In this document: positions 1-8,270 of the stretch, one piece after another
How positions within the stretch are numbered: position 1 is the stretch's first letter
How the letters are laid out: every line of letters begins with the position of its first letter
Origin: Nonomuraea dietziae
GTDB taxonomy: Bacteria; Actinomycetota; Actinomycetes; Streptosporangiales; Streptosporangiaceae
DNA: 64,000 nucleotides
NCBI RefSeq assembly: GCF_014195505.1
Contig: NZ_JACIBV010000001.1
Span: 1,240,001-1,304,000, forward strand
Direction: 5' to 3'
The notes under the pieces: model-generated
The model's input: the letters and a program-made list of their open reading frames with translations, nothing else
What the model was told of the DNA's origin: nothing
Database searches by the model: none
Position numbers and translations under genes: made by a program

Positions 1-1
1 C

Positions 2-556
2 GTCTTCGTCGGCCTCAGCGCGTTCATCTCGCTGTACGCGCGCCAGCGCACCGGCGGAGGAGAGCTCTCGGGTACGGCAGCGCTGTTCGTGCTCTATCTC
101 GGCGGCGCCGTGGGCACCGTGGCCGGCGGGAGACTCGCCACCCGCTTCGGCCGCCTCCCCGTGGTGCGGTGGTCCTACGCCCTGACCGTGCTCGCCGTCG
201 CCGGCGTCGTCTACGCCCCCGGCCCTTCGCTCCACCTGTTCGTGGCGCTCGCCTCGGCGGGGCTGTACGTGCCCTTCTCCCTGCACATCACCCTCGGACA
301 GGACTACCTGCCCCGGCGCGTGGGCACCGCGAGCGGCGTCACCCTGGGCCTGGCCGTCAGCGTGGGGGGCCTGGCCGGCCCGCTGGTCGGCGCCGTCGCG
401 GACGCCACCTCCCTGCAGACCGCCCTCGCCCCGCTGATCGCCCTGCCCGCCCTCGGCTGGCTCCTCCTGCGCACCCTGCGCGAGCCCGGCCTGCCGCACG
501 CAGCCACCGACAGGCCGGGCTCCGGCGCGGGCGCCGCCAGGGCGGGTCACGAGTAG
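2..556 (+). CDS. MFS transporter, C-terminal part (gene starts before the window)
   Basis: The frame is open from base 2, so this is the last 184 residues of a larger gene. It has alternating hydrophobic segments and, near the start, a loop-2/8 type motif (GRLATRFGRLPV) between two membrane helices, as in major facilitator superfamily exporters. A later stretch, LPRRVGTASGVTLGLAVSVGG, resembles the second half of fosmidomycin-resistance-like (Fsr) drug exporters. The protein ends with a short polar tail. An efflux role in the cytoplasmic membrane follows from the family; the substrate is unknown. The next gene is convergent. Confidence 0.85.
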   Translation, partial: VFVGLSAFISLYARQRTGGGELSGTAALFVLYLGGAVGTVAGGRLATRFGRLPVVRWSYALTVLAVAGVVYAPGPSLHLFVALASAGLYVPFSLHITLGQDYLPRRVGTASGVTLGLAVSVGGLAGPLVGAVADATSLQTALAPLIALPALGWLLLRTLREPGLPHAATDRPGSGAGAARAGHE

Positions 557-677
557 AGCCGTCCCTCCTCGCCGGAGTCGGCGTCGCGCTGCCCGCGCCC
601 GGTCCATGGCCCCCGTCGCCGTGGCGCGGCACGGCGACGCCACACCCTCTCGACTCCGGGGAGGCACGCCGCCTGGA

Positions 678-1181
678 TCACCTCGGAGGCGGTGTGTCGC
701 CGTACGACTCCAGCAGGGCGGCCAGCGTGGCGGCCAGGTGCTCGCGCTCCTCCTGTCCGAGGGCCTCGAGGAGACGGCCCTCGTTGGCCACGTGCAGAGG
801 CAGGACCCTGTCGATCACCTCGAGCCCGAGATCGGTGAGACGGATCTTGACCGAGCGTCGGTCGGCGGTGTCGCGCACCCGTGTGACCAGGCCCTTGTCC
901 TCCATCCGGTCCACGCGCAGGGTGATCGCGCCCGTGGTGACGAGCGAGGTCTTGAGGAACGTGCCGGCGGTCAGCTCGTACGGCTCGCCCGAGCGCCGCA
1001 GCGTGGACAGCACGTCGAACTCGCCGGGCTCGAGGCCGTGTCCGGCCAGGAAGTCCTTGATCTCCTTGTCCCACATGCGGGAGATCCGCATGATCCGGCC
1101 GACGACCCCGATCGGCCGGACGTCGATGTCGGGACGCTCGCGGCGCCACTGCTCCAGCACCGCCGCCACCGCGTCGGCCAT
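678..1181 (-). CDS. MarR-family transcriptional regulator
   Basis: A 167-residue winged-helix protein. The DNA-binding part lies around residues 50-110 (TAGTFLKTSLVTTGAITLRVDRMEDKGLV, then a wing with DTADRRSVKIRLT). The ATG at 1181 is preferred over an upstream in-frame GTG because it follows a GGGAGGG ribosome site. It is divergent from the hydrolase/cupin pair at 1291-2619 and probably represses that pair and itself, releasing DNA on binding a small aromatic or phenolic ligand as is usual for MarR proteins. The ligand is unknown. Confidence 0.88.
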   Translation of the reverse strand: MADAVAAVLEQWRRERPDIDVRPIGVVGRIMRISRMWDKEIKDFLAGHGLEPGEFDVLSTLRRSGEPYELTAGTFLKTSLVTTGAITLRVDRMEDKGLVTRVRDTADRRSVKIRLTDLGLEVIDRVLPLHVANEGRLLEALGQEEREHLAATLAALLESYGDTPPPR

Positions 1182-1217
1182 GAACCCTCCCACAAAATTA
1201 AGCGAGCACTAATCTAA

Positions 1218-1246
1218 TTGACACTCACGCAACCACTGATTATCTT
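1218..1246 (+). promoter_or_regulatory. Sigma-70-type promoter of the hydrolase/cupin pair
   Basis: TTGACA at 1218-1223 is separated by exactly 17 bases from TATCTT at 1241-1246, a near-consensus vegetative promoter reading toward the hydrolase. It lies in the A/T-rich shared region with the divergent MarR gene; the surrounding TTAAGCG/TTAGCGC half-sites are plausible MarR contacts but do not form a clean palindrome. Confidence 0.75.
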
Positions 1247-1290
1247 AGCGCTCATCTTACCAGGAACGACCTTACAAGTGGGGACCGACC

Positions 1291-2088
1291 ATGCCTTTCC
1301 TCCCAGTCCGCGACACCGACGTCCACTACGAGGCCGAAGGCCAGGGGCCCGGCCTGGTGCTGGTCCACGGCACCGGCGGCGACGCCGACAAGGTCTTCGG
1401 CAACGTGGTGCACCACTTCAGCGCCACCAGGACCGTCGTGCGGCCCAACTTCAGCGGCAGCGGGCAGACCACCGACGACGGCACGGAGCTGACCGTCGAC
1501 CTGATCACCGACCAGGTGGCCGCGGTCACGCGGCAGGCGGTGCGCGGCCCCGTGGACCTGCTCGGCTTCTCCCTCGGCGCGGTCGCCGCCGCGGCCGTCG
1601 CCGCCACCCATCCCGAACTGGTGCGCAGGCTCATCCTGGTCGGCGGCTGGGCGCACTCGACCGCCCCCCGCGACCGGTTCTACTTCGAGACCTGGCGCAA
1701 GCTCCTCGACACCGACCGCGAACTGTTCAAGCGGTTCTCCACCCTGACCGGCTTCGGCCCGGCCACCCTGAACGCCTTCGGCCACCAGGGCCTCGCCCAC
1801 TCCCTGGCCGACGAGTGGCCCCCGCCCGGCATCGGCCGCCAGATCGACCTGGGCGCCAAGGTCGACATCCGCGACCTGCTGCCCAAGATCACTGCACCGA
1901 CCCTGGTCATCGGCCTCGCCGGCGACAACATGATCCCGGTGGACGGCTCGCGGCAGCTGCACGCCGCGATCCCCGGCAGCCGCCTGGTCGAGATCGAGGA
2001 CGAAGGTCACATGGACTGGTTCGCCGACCCCACCCGGCTGATCGACCTCACCCGCGCATTCATCGACGCGCCCGACGCGACCGTCTAG
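1291..2088 (+). CDS. Alpha/beta-fold hydrolase
   Basis: A 265-residue single-domain hydrolase. It has the oxyanion region VLVHGTGGDADK near residue 25, a nucleophile elbow GFSLGA (Ser near residue 93) and a late histidine in DEGHMDWF near residue 240, completing a Ser-Asp-His triad. It is cytoplasmic with no signal peptide. It is followed after 21 bases by a cupin gene, so the two are one operon controlled by the divergent MarR. Esterase, lactonase or C-C hydrolase activity is possible; the substrate cannot be read from sequence. Confidence 0.88.
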   Translation: MPFLPVRDTDVHYEAEGQGPGLVLVHGTGGDADKVFGNVVHHFSATRTVVRPNFSGSGQTTDDGTELTVDLITDQVAAVTRQAVRGPVDLLGFSLGAVAAAAVAATHPELVRRLILVGGWAHSTAPRDRFYFETWRKLLDTDRELFKRFSTLTGFGPATLNAFGHQGLAHSLADEWPPPGIGRQIDLGAKVDIRDLLPKITAPTLVIGLAGDNMIPVDGSRQLHAAIPGSRLVEIEDEGHMDWFADPTRLIDLTRAFIDAPDATV

Positions 2089-2109
2089 ACCTCACCTCAG
2101 GAGTCAGAG

Positions 2110-2619
2110 ATGTCCTATCCGGATCCCCGCTACCTCGGCGAAGACGGCGAAGTCAACGCGCTCTTCCGTCCCGCCACCACCGCTCCCGACTTCGTCTCGG
2201 CGCCCGTGACGTCCTCAGGTCCCCGCGTCAGCGGCGGAACCGCCTACCACTACCTGTCCACCACCGCTTCAACCGGCGGGGAGTACGGCCTGTACCGCGT
2301 GGACATGGGCCCGGAGTTCGGCGGCCCGAGCACCCACTTCCACCGGTCGATGTCGGAGTCGTTCTTCATCCTGTCGGGCACGATGCGACTGTTCGACGGC
2401 GAGCGCTGGGTCGACGCCACCGCGGGCGACTACCTGTACGTCCCGGTCGGAGGGCTGCACGCCTTCCGCAACGAGTCGGGCGAGCCGGCCTCCATGCTGA
2501 TGCTCTTCGCCCCCGGCGCTCCCCGCGAAGAGTACTTCGAAGGGATCACCCGGCTCGCCGGCCTCGGCCCTGAAGAGCGGGCCGAGTTCTTCCTCCGCCA
2601 CGACAGCTTCTTCGTCTGA
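2110..2619 (+). CDS. Cupin-domain protein
   Basis: A 169-residue single cupin barrel. Motif 1 (THFHRSMSESFFILSG, with His-x-His and Glu metal ligands) is near residues 77-92 and motif 2 (VPVGGLHAFRNES) near 115-128. This metal-site layout is that of small quercetin-dioxygenase-like or sugar-isomerase-like cupins. It is preceded by a CAGGAG ribosome site and co-transcribed with the hydrolase, suggesting sequential action on one small molecule or a stress/detoxification pair under MarR control. The exact reaction is not known. Confidence 0.85.
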   Translation: MSYPDPRYLGEDGEVNALFRPATTAPDFVSAPVTSSGPRVSGGTAYHYLSTTASTGGEYGLYRVDMGPEFGGPSTHFHRSMSESFFILSGTMRLFDGERWVDATAGDYLYVPVGGLHAFRNESGEPASMLMLFAPGAPREEYFEGITRLAGLGPEERAEFFLRHDSFFV

Positions 2620-2647
2620 CCACCGACCTGCCGACCACCGACCTGCC
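2618..2647. repeat. 15-bp tandem duplication after the cupin gene
   Basis: GACCACCGACCTGCC occurs twice head to tail, at 2618-2632 and 2633-2647, the first copy including the last two bases of the cupin stop codon. It lies in the short gap between convergent genes and probably arose by replication slippage. Confidence 0.8.
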
Positions 2648-2680
2648 GCGCCTGTGCCCCGCCGCGGCCCCGCTCAAGCG

Positions 2681-4303
2681 TCACAGGCTCGCGTCGCGGT
2701 GGGTGGGGCGGCCGTCGAGGACCGTGAGGAGCACGGGCAGGTCGGGCAGATCGGTGGAGGCGGTGGTGAGCGGGTCGTCGGCCAGAACCGTGAGGTCGGC
2801 GCGGTGGCCGACGGCGAGCCGGCCGGCCTCGTGCTCCTCGCCCGCCGCGTAGGCGGCGTTGACGGTCATGCCCTGGAGGGCCTCAAGGGCGGTGAGCGCC
2901 TGCTCGGGACCGTGCGGCGGCAGGCTCAGATCGCGGCTCGGCCGCCGGTGCCGGGCCCCGGCCATGACGCCCAGCGGAGGGAAGGGGGCGATGGGCCAGT
3001 CGGAGCCCAGGACGACCCTGGCGCCGGAGTCCCACAGGTCGCGGCAGCGCCAGGCGCGCGAGGCCCGCTCCTCGCCGAGGCGGCGCGACCAGTTGTCGGT
3101 GTGGTCGGCCCTGGTGTAGTCGCAGCAGTGGGTGGGCTGCATGGACGCGATGACGCCGAGCCGGGCGAAACGGCGCAGGGTGTCGTCGGGCACGGTCTCG
3201 ATGTGCTCGACGCGGTGCCGCACCCGGCGCTCCCCCGTGGCCATGGCCCTCTCGACGGAGTCGAGGACGTGCCGTACGGCCGCGTCACCGATGGCGTGGG
3301 TGGCCGTGGGCACCCCCGCCCTGTGCAGTTCGCCGACGATGTGGGTGTAGGCCGCGGGGTCGGGCCAGAAGGAGTGCGTGGACTCGCCGTGACAGTCGGG
3401 GCGCTCCAGCCAGGCGGTGCCGTTGTCGACGGTGCCGTCCATGAAGAGCTTGACGCCCTCCGTCCGCCACAGCGCCCCGCCCGCGCCCTGCTGCTCGATG
3501 AGGGCGCGCAGCGCGGCGGCGTCGGCGCCCGGCTGGCACCAGGGCGAGACGCGCAGCCGCACCGGCAGCTCTCCGGCGGCGTCGAGTTCGGCGTAGAGAG
3601 CGAGGCTGTCGCCGTTGGCGTCCATGGCGTGGCCGCCGGTGAGCCCCGCTGCGGCCATGTCACGCAGGGCGGCGGCGAGCCTGGCGCGGCGCTCGACGTG
3701 CGTGGGCCGCGGGGCGGCACGCTCGACGAGTTCGCAGGCGGCGTCCTCCAGGAGCAGCCCGGTGGGCCGGCCCGCGTCGTCGCAGACGACCTCGGCCGCC
3801 TGGGCGAAGGTCCGCGGCCCGTCGACGCCCGCGAGCTCGAGCGCGCGCGGGCTGGCCAGCATGGAGTGGGCGTCGAAGAGCAGGAGGAGGGCCGGGACGT
3901 CGTCGAGCACAGGCGCGAGGGCTGCGGCCTCGACGGGCCGCTCCCCGAACACGTTCGGGTCCAGGCCCCAGGCGTGCAGCCAGGCGCCGGGCGCGAGGGT
4001 GCGGACCTCGCCTGCCAGCGCCTCGCGCACCGCGTCGAGGTCGGCGCAGCCCGAAAGGTCCAGCCCGTGGGTCAGCTCGGCGCCCGAGACGGGGTGAAGG
4101 TGCCCGTCGACCAGGCCGGGGGTCACCACGGCGCCCCTGAGGTCGATCACCGTCGTCGAAGGGTCCGCGAGGGCGCGTATCCGGCGGTCGTCGCCCAGGG
4201 CGGAGATCCGCCCTCCGGACACGGCCAGAGCGGTCTGCGGAAGGAACTCGCCGGTGAGGGGGTCGAGCAGGCGGGCGGAGAGCAGGACGAGACTGGTGCG
4301 CAC
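2681..4303 (-). CDS. Amidohydrolase family protein (YtcJ/AepA-like)
   Basis: A 540-residue metal-dependent hydrolase of the Amidohydro_3 type. The N-terminal beta-sandwich is followed by the metal motif VDGHLHPVSG near residue 66; later metal or active-site segments include GVKLFMDGTVD, ATHAIGDAAV, RHRVEHIE and GSDWPIAPFPPLGVM. The start is GTG at 4303 behind GAGGAA. It lies 30 bases downstream of a TetR gene on the same strand and opposite a nucleobase-type permease, which suggests cytoplasmic hydrolysis of a cyclic or N-substituted amide brought in by that permease; this link is inference. Confidence 0.9.
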   Translation of the reverse strand: MRTSLVLLSARLLDPLTGEFLPQTALAVSGGRISALGDDRRIRALADPSTTVIDLRGAVVTPGLVDGHLHPVSGAELTHGLDLSGCADLDAVREALAGEVRTLAPGAWLHAWGLDPNVFGERPVEAAALAPVLDDVPALLLLFDAHSMLASPRALELAGVDGPRTFAQAAEVVCDDAGRPTGLLLEDAACELVERAAPRPTHVERRARLAAALRDMAAAGLTGGHAMDANGDSLALYAELDAAGELPVRLRVSPWCQPGADAAALRALIEQQGAGGALWRTEGVKLFMDGTVDNGTAWLERPDCHGESTHSFWPDPAAYTHIVGELHRAGVPTATHAIGDAAVRHVLDSVERAMATGERRVRHRVEHIETVPDDTLRRFARLGVIASMQPTHCCDYTRADHTDNWSRRLGEERASRAWRCRDLWDSGARVVLGSDWPIAPFPPLGVMAGARHRRPSRDLSLPPHGPEQALTALEALQGMTVNAAYAAGEEHEAGRLAVGHRADLTVLADDPLTTASTDLPDLPVLLTVLDGRPTHRDASL

Positions 4304-4333
4304 AGGGTTCCTCGAAGCACGGGTAGGAGAGAA

Positions 4334-4966
4334 TCAGAGGGAGGCGGCGAGCGTGCCGCTCGTCAGGCCGAGCTCACGCTCGGCGGTGGTGACGGCCATG
4401 CGCGTCACCGCCTCGGGGCGATTGCCGGTGTCGGTGTTGGCGTGGGCGCCGAGGCCGTCGAGCACGACCAGGATCTGAACGGTCGTCACACCGGGGTCGT
4501 CCGTATGGAACTCGCCCCGCTCGACGCCCTGCCTGATGAGATCGCCCAGCCGCCCACGCCAGGCGGCCTCCTGCTCGGCGACCCTGTCGCGCAGGACGGA
4601 CCGGTAGCGGCTGAGGTGCCGCGCGTTGATCCAGAGCCTGCTGATGTCGTCGTAGGCCTCCCCCTCCGCGTGCGCGAAGAAGCGCGCCAGGTGCTGCGTG
4701 GCTGTCGCCCCGGACCGCTCGGCCGGCAGGAGCGCGTCGAGCTCGGCGCTCGCCGCGCTGCCGAACGCCTCGGCCACCAGATCCTCCGCCGAGGGAAAGT
4801 AGTGGCTGATCAGCCCAGGCCGTACGCCGAGGGCCTCGCCGATCCGCCGCAGGGTGACGCACTCGAGCCCCTCGGTCAGGGCGACGGTGGCGGCCGCGTC
4901 GACGATCTCCGCCCGCCTGGCGGCAGGAGATTTCCGAATTCGCTTGCCCTGGACGCTTGACGACAT
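4334..4966 (-). CDS. TetR-family transcriptional regulator
   Basis: A 210-residue repressor with an N-terminal helix-turn-helix (LRRIGEALGVRPGLISHYFP, about residues 40-60) and a larger C-terminal ligand domain of the TetR_C_6/BetI-like type. The ATG at 4966 is chosen; longer in-frame starts would run through the operator. It is the first gene of an operon with the downstream amidohydrolase and is divergent from the permease at 5035. It probably represses both transcripts from the inverted repeat between them. Confidence 0.9.
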   Translation of the reverse strand: MSSSVQGKRIRKSPAARRAEIVDAAATVALTEGLECVTLRRIGEALGVRPGLISHYFPSAEDLVAEAFGSAASAELDALLPAERSGATATQHLARFFAHAEGEAYDDISRLWINARHLSRYRSVLRDRVAEQEAAWRGRLGDLIRQGVERGEFHTDDPGVTTVQILVVLDGLGAHANTDTGNRPEAVTRMAVTTAERELGLTSGTLAASL

Positions 4967-4976
4967 ACCCCGGATG

Positions 4977-4998
4977 TTATTGAGTGTGCGACCAATAA
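4977..4998. promoter_or_regulatory. Probable TetR operator
   Basis: TTATTG (4977-4982) and CAATAA (4993-4998) form a perfect 6-bp inverted repeat with a 10-base spacer in the 68-base region shared by the TetR and permease genes. Position and size fit a TetR dimer site. Confidence 0.65.
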
Positions 4999-5034
4999 GC
5001 AAGCACGTGGGTACGACCAGCACCGGAGGGCTCC

Positions 5035-6489
5035 ATGGCGGCCACGATCCCCGACCCGCGTCCAGGTACGCACACCGCGCACGAGAGCCCGCCGCTATCG
5101 AACCGGCCTGGCCGCGTCGAGGTCCACGGCATCGACCACATCGCCGAACACGAGCGGCACGGCCGCGCCCGCGACCTGTTCACCGTCTGGGCTGCGGCGA
5201 ACGTCAACTACCTGAGCCTGGTGGTCGGCGGCGCCCTCATCCTCATGGGCCTGAGCCTGTGGCAGGCCCTCGCGGTGATCGTCGTGGGCAACCTGTTCTG
5301 GCTGGCGGTCGGCCTGCTCGCCGTCTCCGGCCCCGCCTCGGGCACGCCGAGCGAGGTGGTCATGCGGGCGATGTTCGGCATCCGAGGCAACCGCGTGAAC
5401 ATCGCGATCACCGGCTGGGTGATCTGCATCTGTTACATCGCGCTCAACATGGCCGCGGCCGCGCTGGCCGCCTTCTCCCTCGTCGAGAAGGCCGGCATCG
5501 AGCCGACCACCGGCGTCAAGATCGCCGTCGTGGCGGTCATCGCCGCTCTCACCCTGGCCATCAGCGTCTACGGGCACGCCACGATCGTGAAGCTCTACCT
5601 CCCGATCACCGTGGTGCTCACCGCCGCGTTCGCCGTCGTGGCCTTCAGCGTGCTCGGAAACACCGACTTCGGCTACCAGCCCGCCGAGCCGCTGACGGGC
5701 GGCGCCCTGTGGGCGACGCTCGTCGCGGGCGTCACCCTCATCGCCTCGGGCCCGCTCTCCTACACCAACAGCGCCGACTTCTCCCGCTACCTGCCCCGCA
5801 CGACCTCCCCGAGGGCGATCGCGGGCTGGACCGCGCTCGGCGGCTTCCTGCCCAGCGTCGTCGTCACCTCCCTGGGCGCGTTCGCCGCGACCGCGGTCGA
5901 CATGACCGACCCGCAGACCGCGCTGGAGACGATCCTGCCTCGCTGGTTCATCCCCTTCTTCCTGCTGGCCCTGGTGCTCGGCACCATCTCCATCAACGCC
6001 ATGACGGCCTACAGCTCCGGCCTGGCCCTGCAGGCCGTAGGCGTCCGCATCCGCCGCTCCCTCAGCGTGATCGTCGACGGAGTCCTCGCCGTCGCCCTCA
6101 CCCTGTACGCGCTGCTCGTGTCCAACTTCCTCGACACCGTCAGCAACGTCCTGCAGTTGACCGTCGTCCTGCTCGGACCCAGCATGGCCATCTACGCCAC
6201 CGACATCCTGCTGCGCCGCAACCAATACGACGGCCTCGCGCTCACGGACGAGAGCCCCGGCAGTCCCTTCTGGTTCACCGCGGGAGTCAATCGGGCCGGC
6301 GCCCTGGCGCTCACGCTGGGCACCACCGCTGCCGCGCTCTGCGTCAACACCCTGTACACCGGCCCTCTCGCCCACGCCATGGGCGGGATGGACCTCGCCC
6401 TGCCCGTCGGCGTCGTCGTCGCCTCGGCCGTCTACGCGACCCTGACGCGACGCTCCCGCGCCGGCCTCGGCACGGCGGTGCGCGCGTGA
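5035..6489 (+). CDS. NCS1-family cytosine/purine permease
   Basis: A 484-residue polytopic membrane protein with about 12 hydrophobic segments. It shows NCS1 features: GHATIVKLYLP, an ASGPLSYTNSADFSRYLP stretch in the middle (the substrate and cation-site helix of CodB-like carriers) and a helix-rich C terminus. It is a proton- or sodium-coupled importer of nucleobases or related heterocycles by family; the exact substrate is unknown. It has a GGAGGG ribosome site and overlaps the next gene by four bases (GTGA), so import and the following hydrolase-like enzyme are translationally coupled. Confidence 0.9.
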   Translation: MAATIPDPRPGTHTAHESPPLSNRPGRVEVHGIDHIAEHERHGRARDLFTVWAAANVNYLSLVVGGALILMGLSLWQALAVIVVGNLFWLAVGLLAVSGPASGTPSEVVMRAMFGIRGNRVNIAITGWVICICYIALNMAAAALAAFSLVEKAGIEPTTGVKIAVVAVIAALTLAISVYGHATIVKLYLPITVVLTAAFAVVAFSVLGNTDFGYQPAEPLTGGALWATLVAGVTLIASGPLSYTNSADFSRYLPRTTSPRAIAGWTALGGFLPSVVVTSLGAFAATAVDMTDPQTALETILPRWFIPFFLLALVLGTISINAMTAYSSGLALQAVGVRIRRSLSVIVDGVLAVALTLYALLVSNFLDTVSNVLQLTVVLLGPSMAIYATDILLRRNQYDGLALTDESPGSPFWFTAGVNRAGALALTLGTTAAALCVNTLYTGPLAHAMGGMDLALPVGVVVASAVYATLTRRSRAGLGTAVRA

Positions 6490-7568
6490 GCCGCCGGACG
6501 GTCCTGCGCGTCGCGGGAGACAGCCCGAAGCGGCGCGGCCACGACCGGGGCCGTCAGGCCCGCGACGGGATCGCCCGCACATGGCGCGTCTACGACGACC
6601 TCTTCACGACCGTCGCGGCGGCGGGCGGCGTGACGCTCGACGTCCCCGCGCTCGCCCTGCGCACGGTCGCCGCGGCCCGTGCGTGGGCGCCGGAGCTGGC
6701 CGAGGAGATGGAGGGGGTCGCCGAGGGCGCCGGCGTGCCGTTCTGGGTGGTGGCCGCGCTCAACGCACGGACCGAGATCCTCGCCGAGGCGGGCGCGTCC
6801 CGCGCGGGCGAGTGCTCCACGCTGGTCCACAGCGGCGCCCGCACCATTGGCGGCCAGTGCTGGGACTGGCACGAGGAACTGGCCGGCTCCTGGCACGTCC
6901 AGACGGTGCGCGGCGACACATGGGGGTTCGCGGGGATCACCGAGTACGGCATCCTCGCGAAGATCGGCGTCAACGAGGCCGGCGTGGGCGTGCTGTTCAA
7001 CATCCTCGGCCACACCGACGACGCGGCCACCGGCGTGCCTCTCCACCTCGTCGCCCGTCACGTGCTCGGTACCGCTGGGTCGTTCGCCGAGGCGATCGGC
7101 GTCCTGACCGGCGCCCCGGTCTCCGCCTCCACCGTCATGAGCGTCGTGACCGCCGACCGGGCTGCGTCCGTCGAGACGAGCCCAGCGGGCTCCGCCGTGA
7201 TCACACCGGACGACGAGGGGTGGCTGGTGCGCACCAACCACTTCCTCGACCCGGTCCTCGCCGCCGGCGAACTGCGAGGACGGCGGGAGCCTGAGACCTA
7301 CGATCGACGCCGCCTGCTCACCGCACGCGTCCACGGAGGCCCTGGCCCGGACGGCCCCTGCGACCTCGCCGGCCTGCTCAGCGCACACGACGACGACGGC
7401 GCCGAGGTGTGCTGCCACGCCCCGCCCGAAGGCGCGCTGGGCACCCGATGGGCCACGCTGGCCACGGTGGCGGTCGAGCCGGAGGAACGGCGCCTCATGG
7501 TGCACCAGGGCGGTCCTTGCTCGGCCCGGCCCTCGACGTGGACCACCGTGACCGCACCACCGCGCTGA
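6486..7568 (+). CDS. C45-family autoproteolytic acyltransferase/hydrolase
   Basis: A 360-residue Ntn-hydrolase of the acyl-CoA:6-aminopenicillanate acyltransferase/carcinine-hydrolase type (peptidase family C45). The likely self-cleavage site is before Cys110 in RAGECSTL, followed by the conserved GGQCWDWHEEL segment and EYGILAKIGVNEAGVGV. The GTG at 6486 overlaps the permease stop. The first 30 residues are Arg-rich and poorly conserved, so a slightly later start is possible. It probably hydrolyses an amide bond of the compound imported by the permease. True penicillin acylation is unlikely here. Confidence 0.85.
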   Translation: MSRRTVLRVAGDSPKRRGHDRGRQARDGIARTWRVYDDLFTTVAAAGGVTLDVPALALRTVAAARAWAPELAEEMEGVAEGAGVPFWVVAALNARTEILAEAGASRAGECSTLVHSGARTIGGQCWDWHEELAGSWHVQTVRGDTWGFAGITEYGILAKIGVNEAGVGVLFNILGHTDDAATGVPLHLVARHVLGTAGSFAEAIGVLTGAPVSASTVMSVVTADRAASVETSPAGSAVITPDDEGWLVRTNHFLDPVLAAGELRGRREPETYDRRRLLTARVHGGPGPDGPCDLAGLLSAHDDDGAEVCCHAPPEGALGTRWATLATVAVEPEERRLMVHQGGPCSARPSTWTTVTAPPR

Positions 7569-7574
7569 GCTGCT

Positions 7575-7590
7575 TGTATGCGAGCATACA
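7575..7590. promoter_or_regulatory. Probable MarR operator
   Basis: TGTATGC-GA-GCATACA is a perfect 7-bp-arm inverted repeat, 37 bases before the MarR start. A MarR protein controlling its own transcript, and possibly read-through from the permease operon, is the simple reading. Confidence 0.7.
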
Positions 7591-7627
7591 TATATGTTCG
7601 GGCCAGCACATGCCTTACGATGAGGGC

Positions 7628-8125
7628 ATGACGAACGAGCCGACCTCAGCCGACGAGCTGCTGGACGCCGTGGGCCCGGCGTTCTCCAAGCTGCGCCGTA
7701 CGTCATTGCTGGAGGTCGAGAACCCGATCTCGGCCAAGGACCTGAGCAGGACCCTCGTCCTCAACTTCGTCGAGGAACTGACCAAGGACCCCGGCAGGGA
7801 GATCACCGTGGGTTCGGTAGCGGAGTTCCTCGCCGTGGACCCCTCGGTCGCCAGCCGCATGGTCAGCGACAACATCAAGGCCGGTTACCTCATCAGGGCC
7901 GCCTCCCAGCAGGACGGCCGCCGCACCGTCCTGCGTCTCAGCCCGCAGGGCGCCGAGCTCATGGCGCGCTTCAGGCGGCACCAGCGCTCGGCGTTCGAGT
8001 ACATCACCGCCGACTGGCCCGAACACGACCGCCTGGAGTTCGCCCGGCTGATGCTCAGATACGTCGACTCCCTGGCCGCCCTCAGCCACCGAGGCCCGTC
8101 CGCCGAGCCGCCCCGCAGCCCGTAG
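7628..8125 (+). CDS. MarR-family transcriptional regulator
   Basis: A 165-residue winged-helix regulator: recognition region TVGSVAEFLAVDPSVASRMV (about residues 58-78) and wing ASQQDGRRTVLRLS. The ATG at 7628 is used because the upstream frame runs through the operator and the end of the C45 gene. It lies 59 bases after the C45 gene on the same strand and may regulate the permease/C45 unit as well as itself. Confidence 0.88.
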   Translation: MTNEPTSADELLDAVGPAFSKLRRTSLLEVENPISAKDLSRTLVLNFVEELTKDPGREITVGSVAEFLAVDPSVASRMVSDNIKAGYLIRAASQQDGRRTVLRLSPQGAELMARFRRHQRSAFEYITADWPEHDRLEFARLMLRYVDSLAALSHRGPSAEPPRSP

Positions 8126-8270
8126 CGCCACCTCGGGTCGAGGAGCCGGAGCAGCCCTGCTCGGAGATCTCACGCACCTTTCGCCTCATGCTCAACTTCC
8201 GTACGCTCGTCGGCCTCGCCCCCGATGGATCTTCGAGGGAACGCACGGCCCTTCAACGGACGGATCACAC

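Noticed and set aside
1196..1260. Quasi-palindromes (TTAAGCGAGCACTAA and TTAGCGCTCATCTTA) as MarR operators
   Set aside because: Arms match poorly; I kept the promoter call and mention the half-sites only.
2654..4960. A 768-codon open frame opposite the amidohydrolase and TetR genes
   Set aside because: It is rich in Gly, Arg, Val and Asp with no domain pattern, is the antisense of well-supported genes, and has no ribosome site; long antisense frames are expected at this GC content.
5095..6582. A 495-codon open frame on the minus strand opposite the permease
   Set aside because: Low-complexity Gly/Arg/Asp/Gln composition and no membrane or enzyme motifs; the plus strand encodes a clear NCS1 permease.
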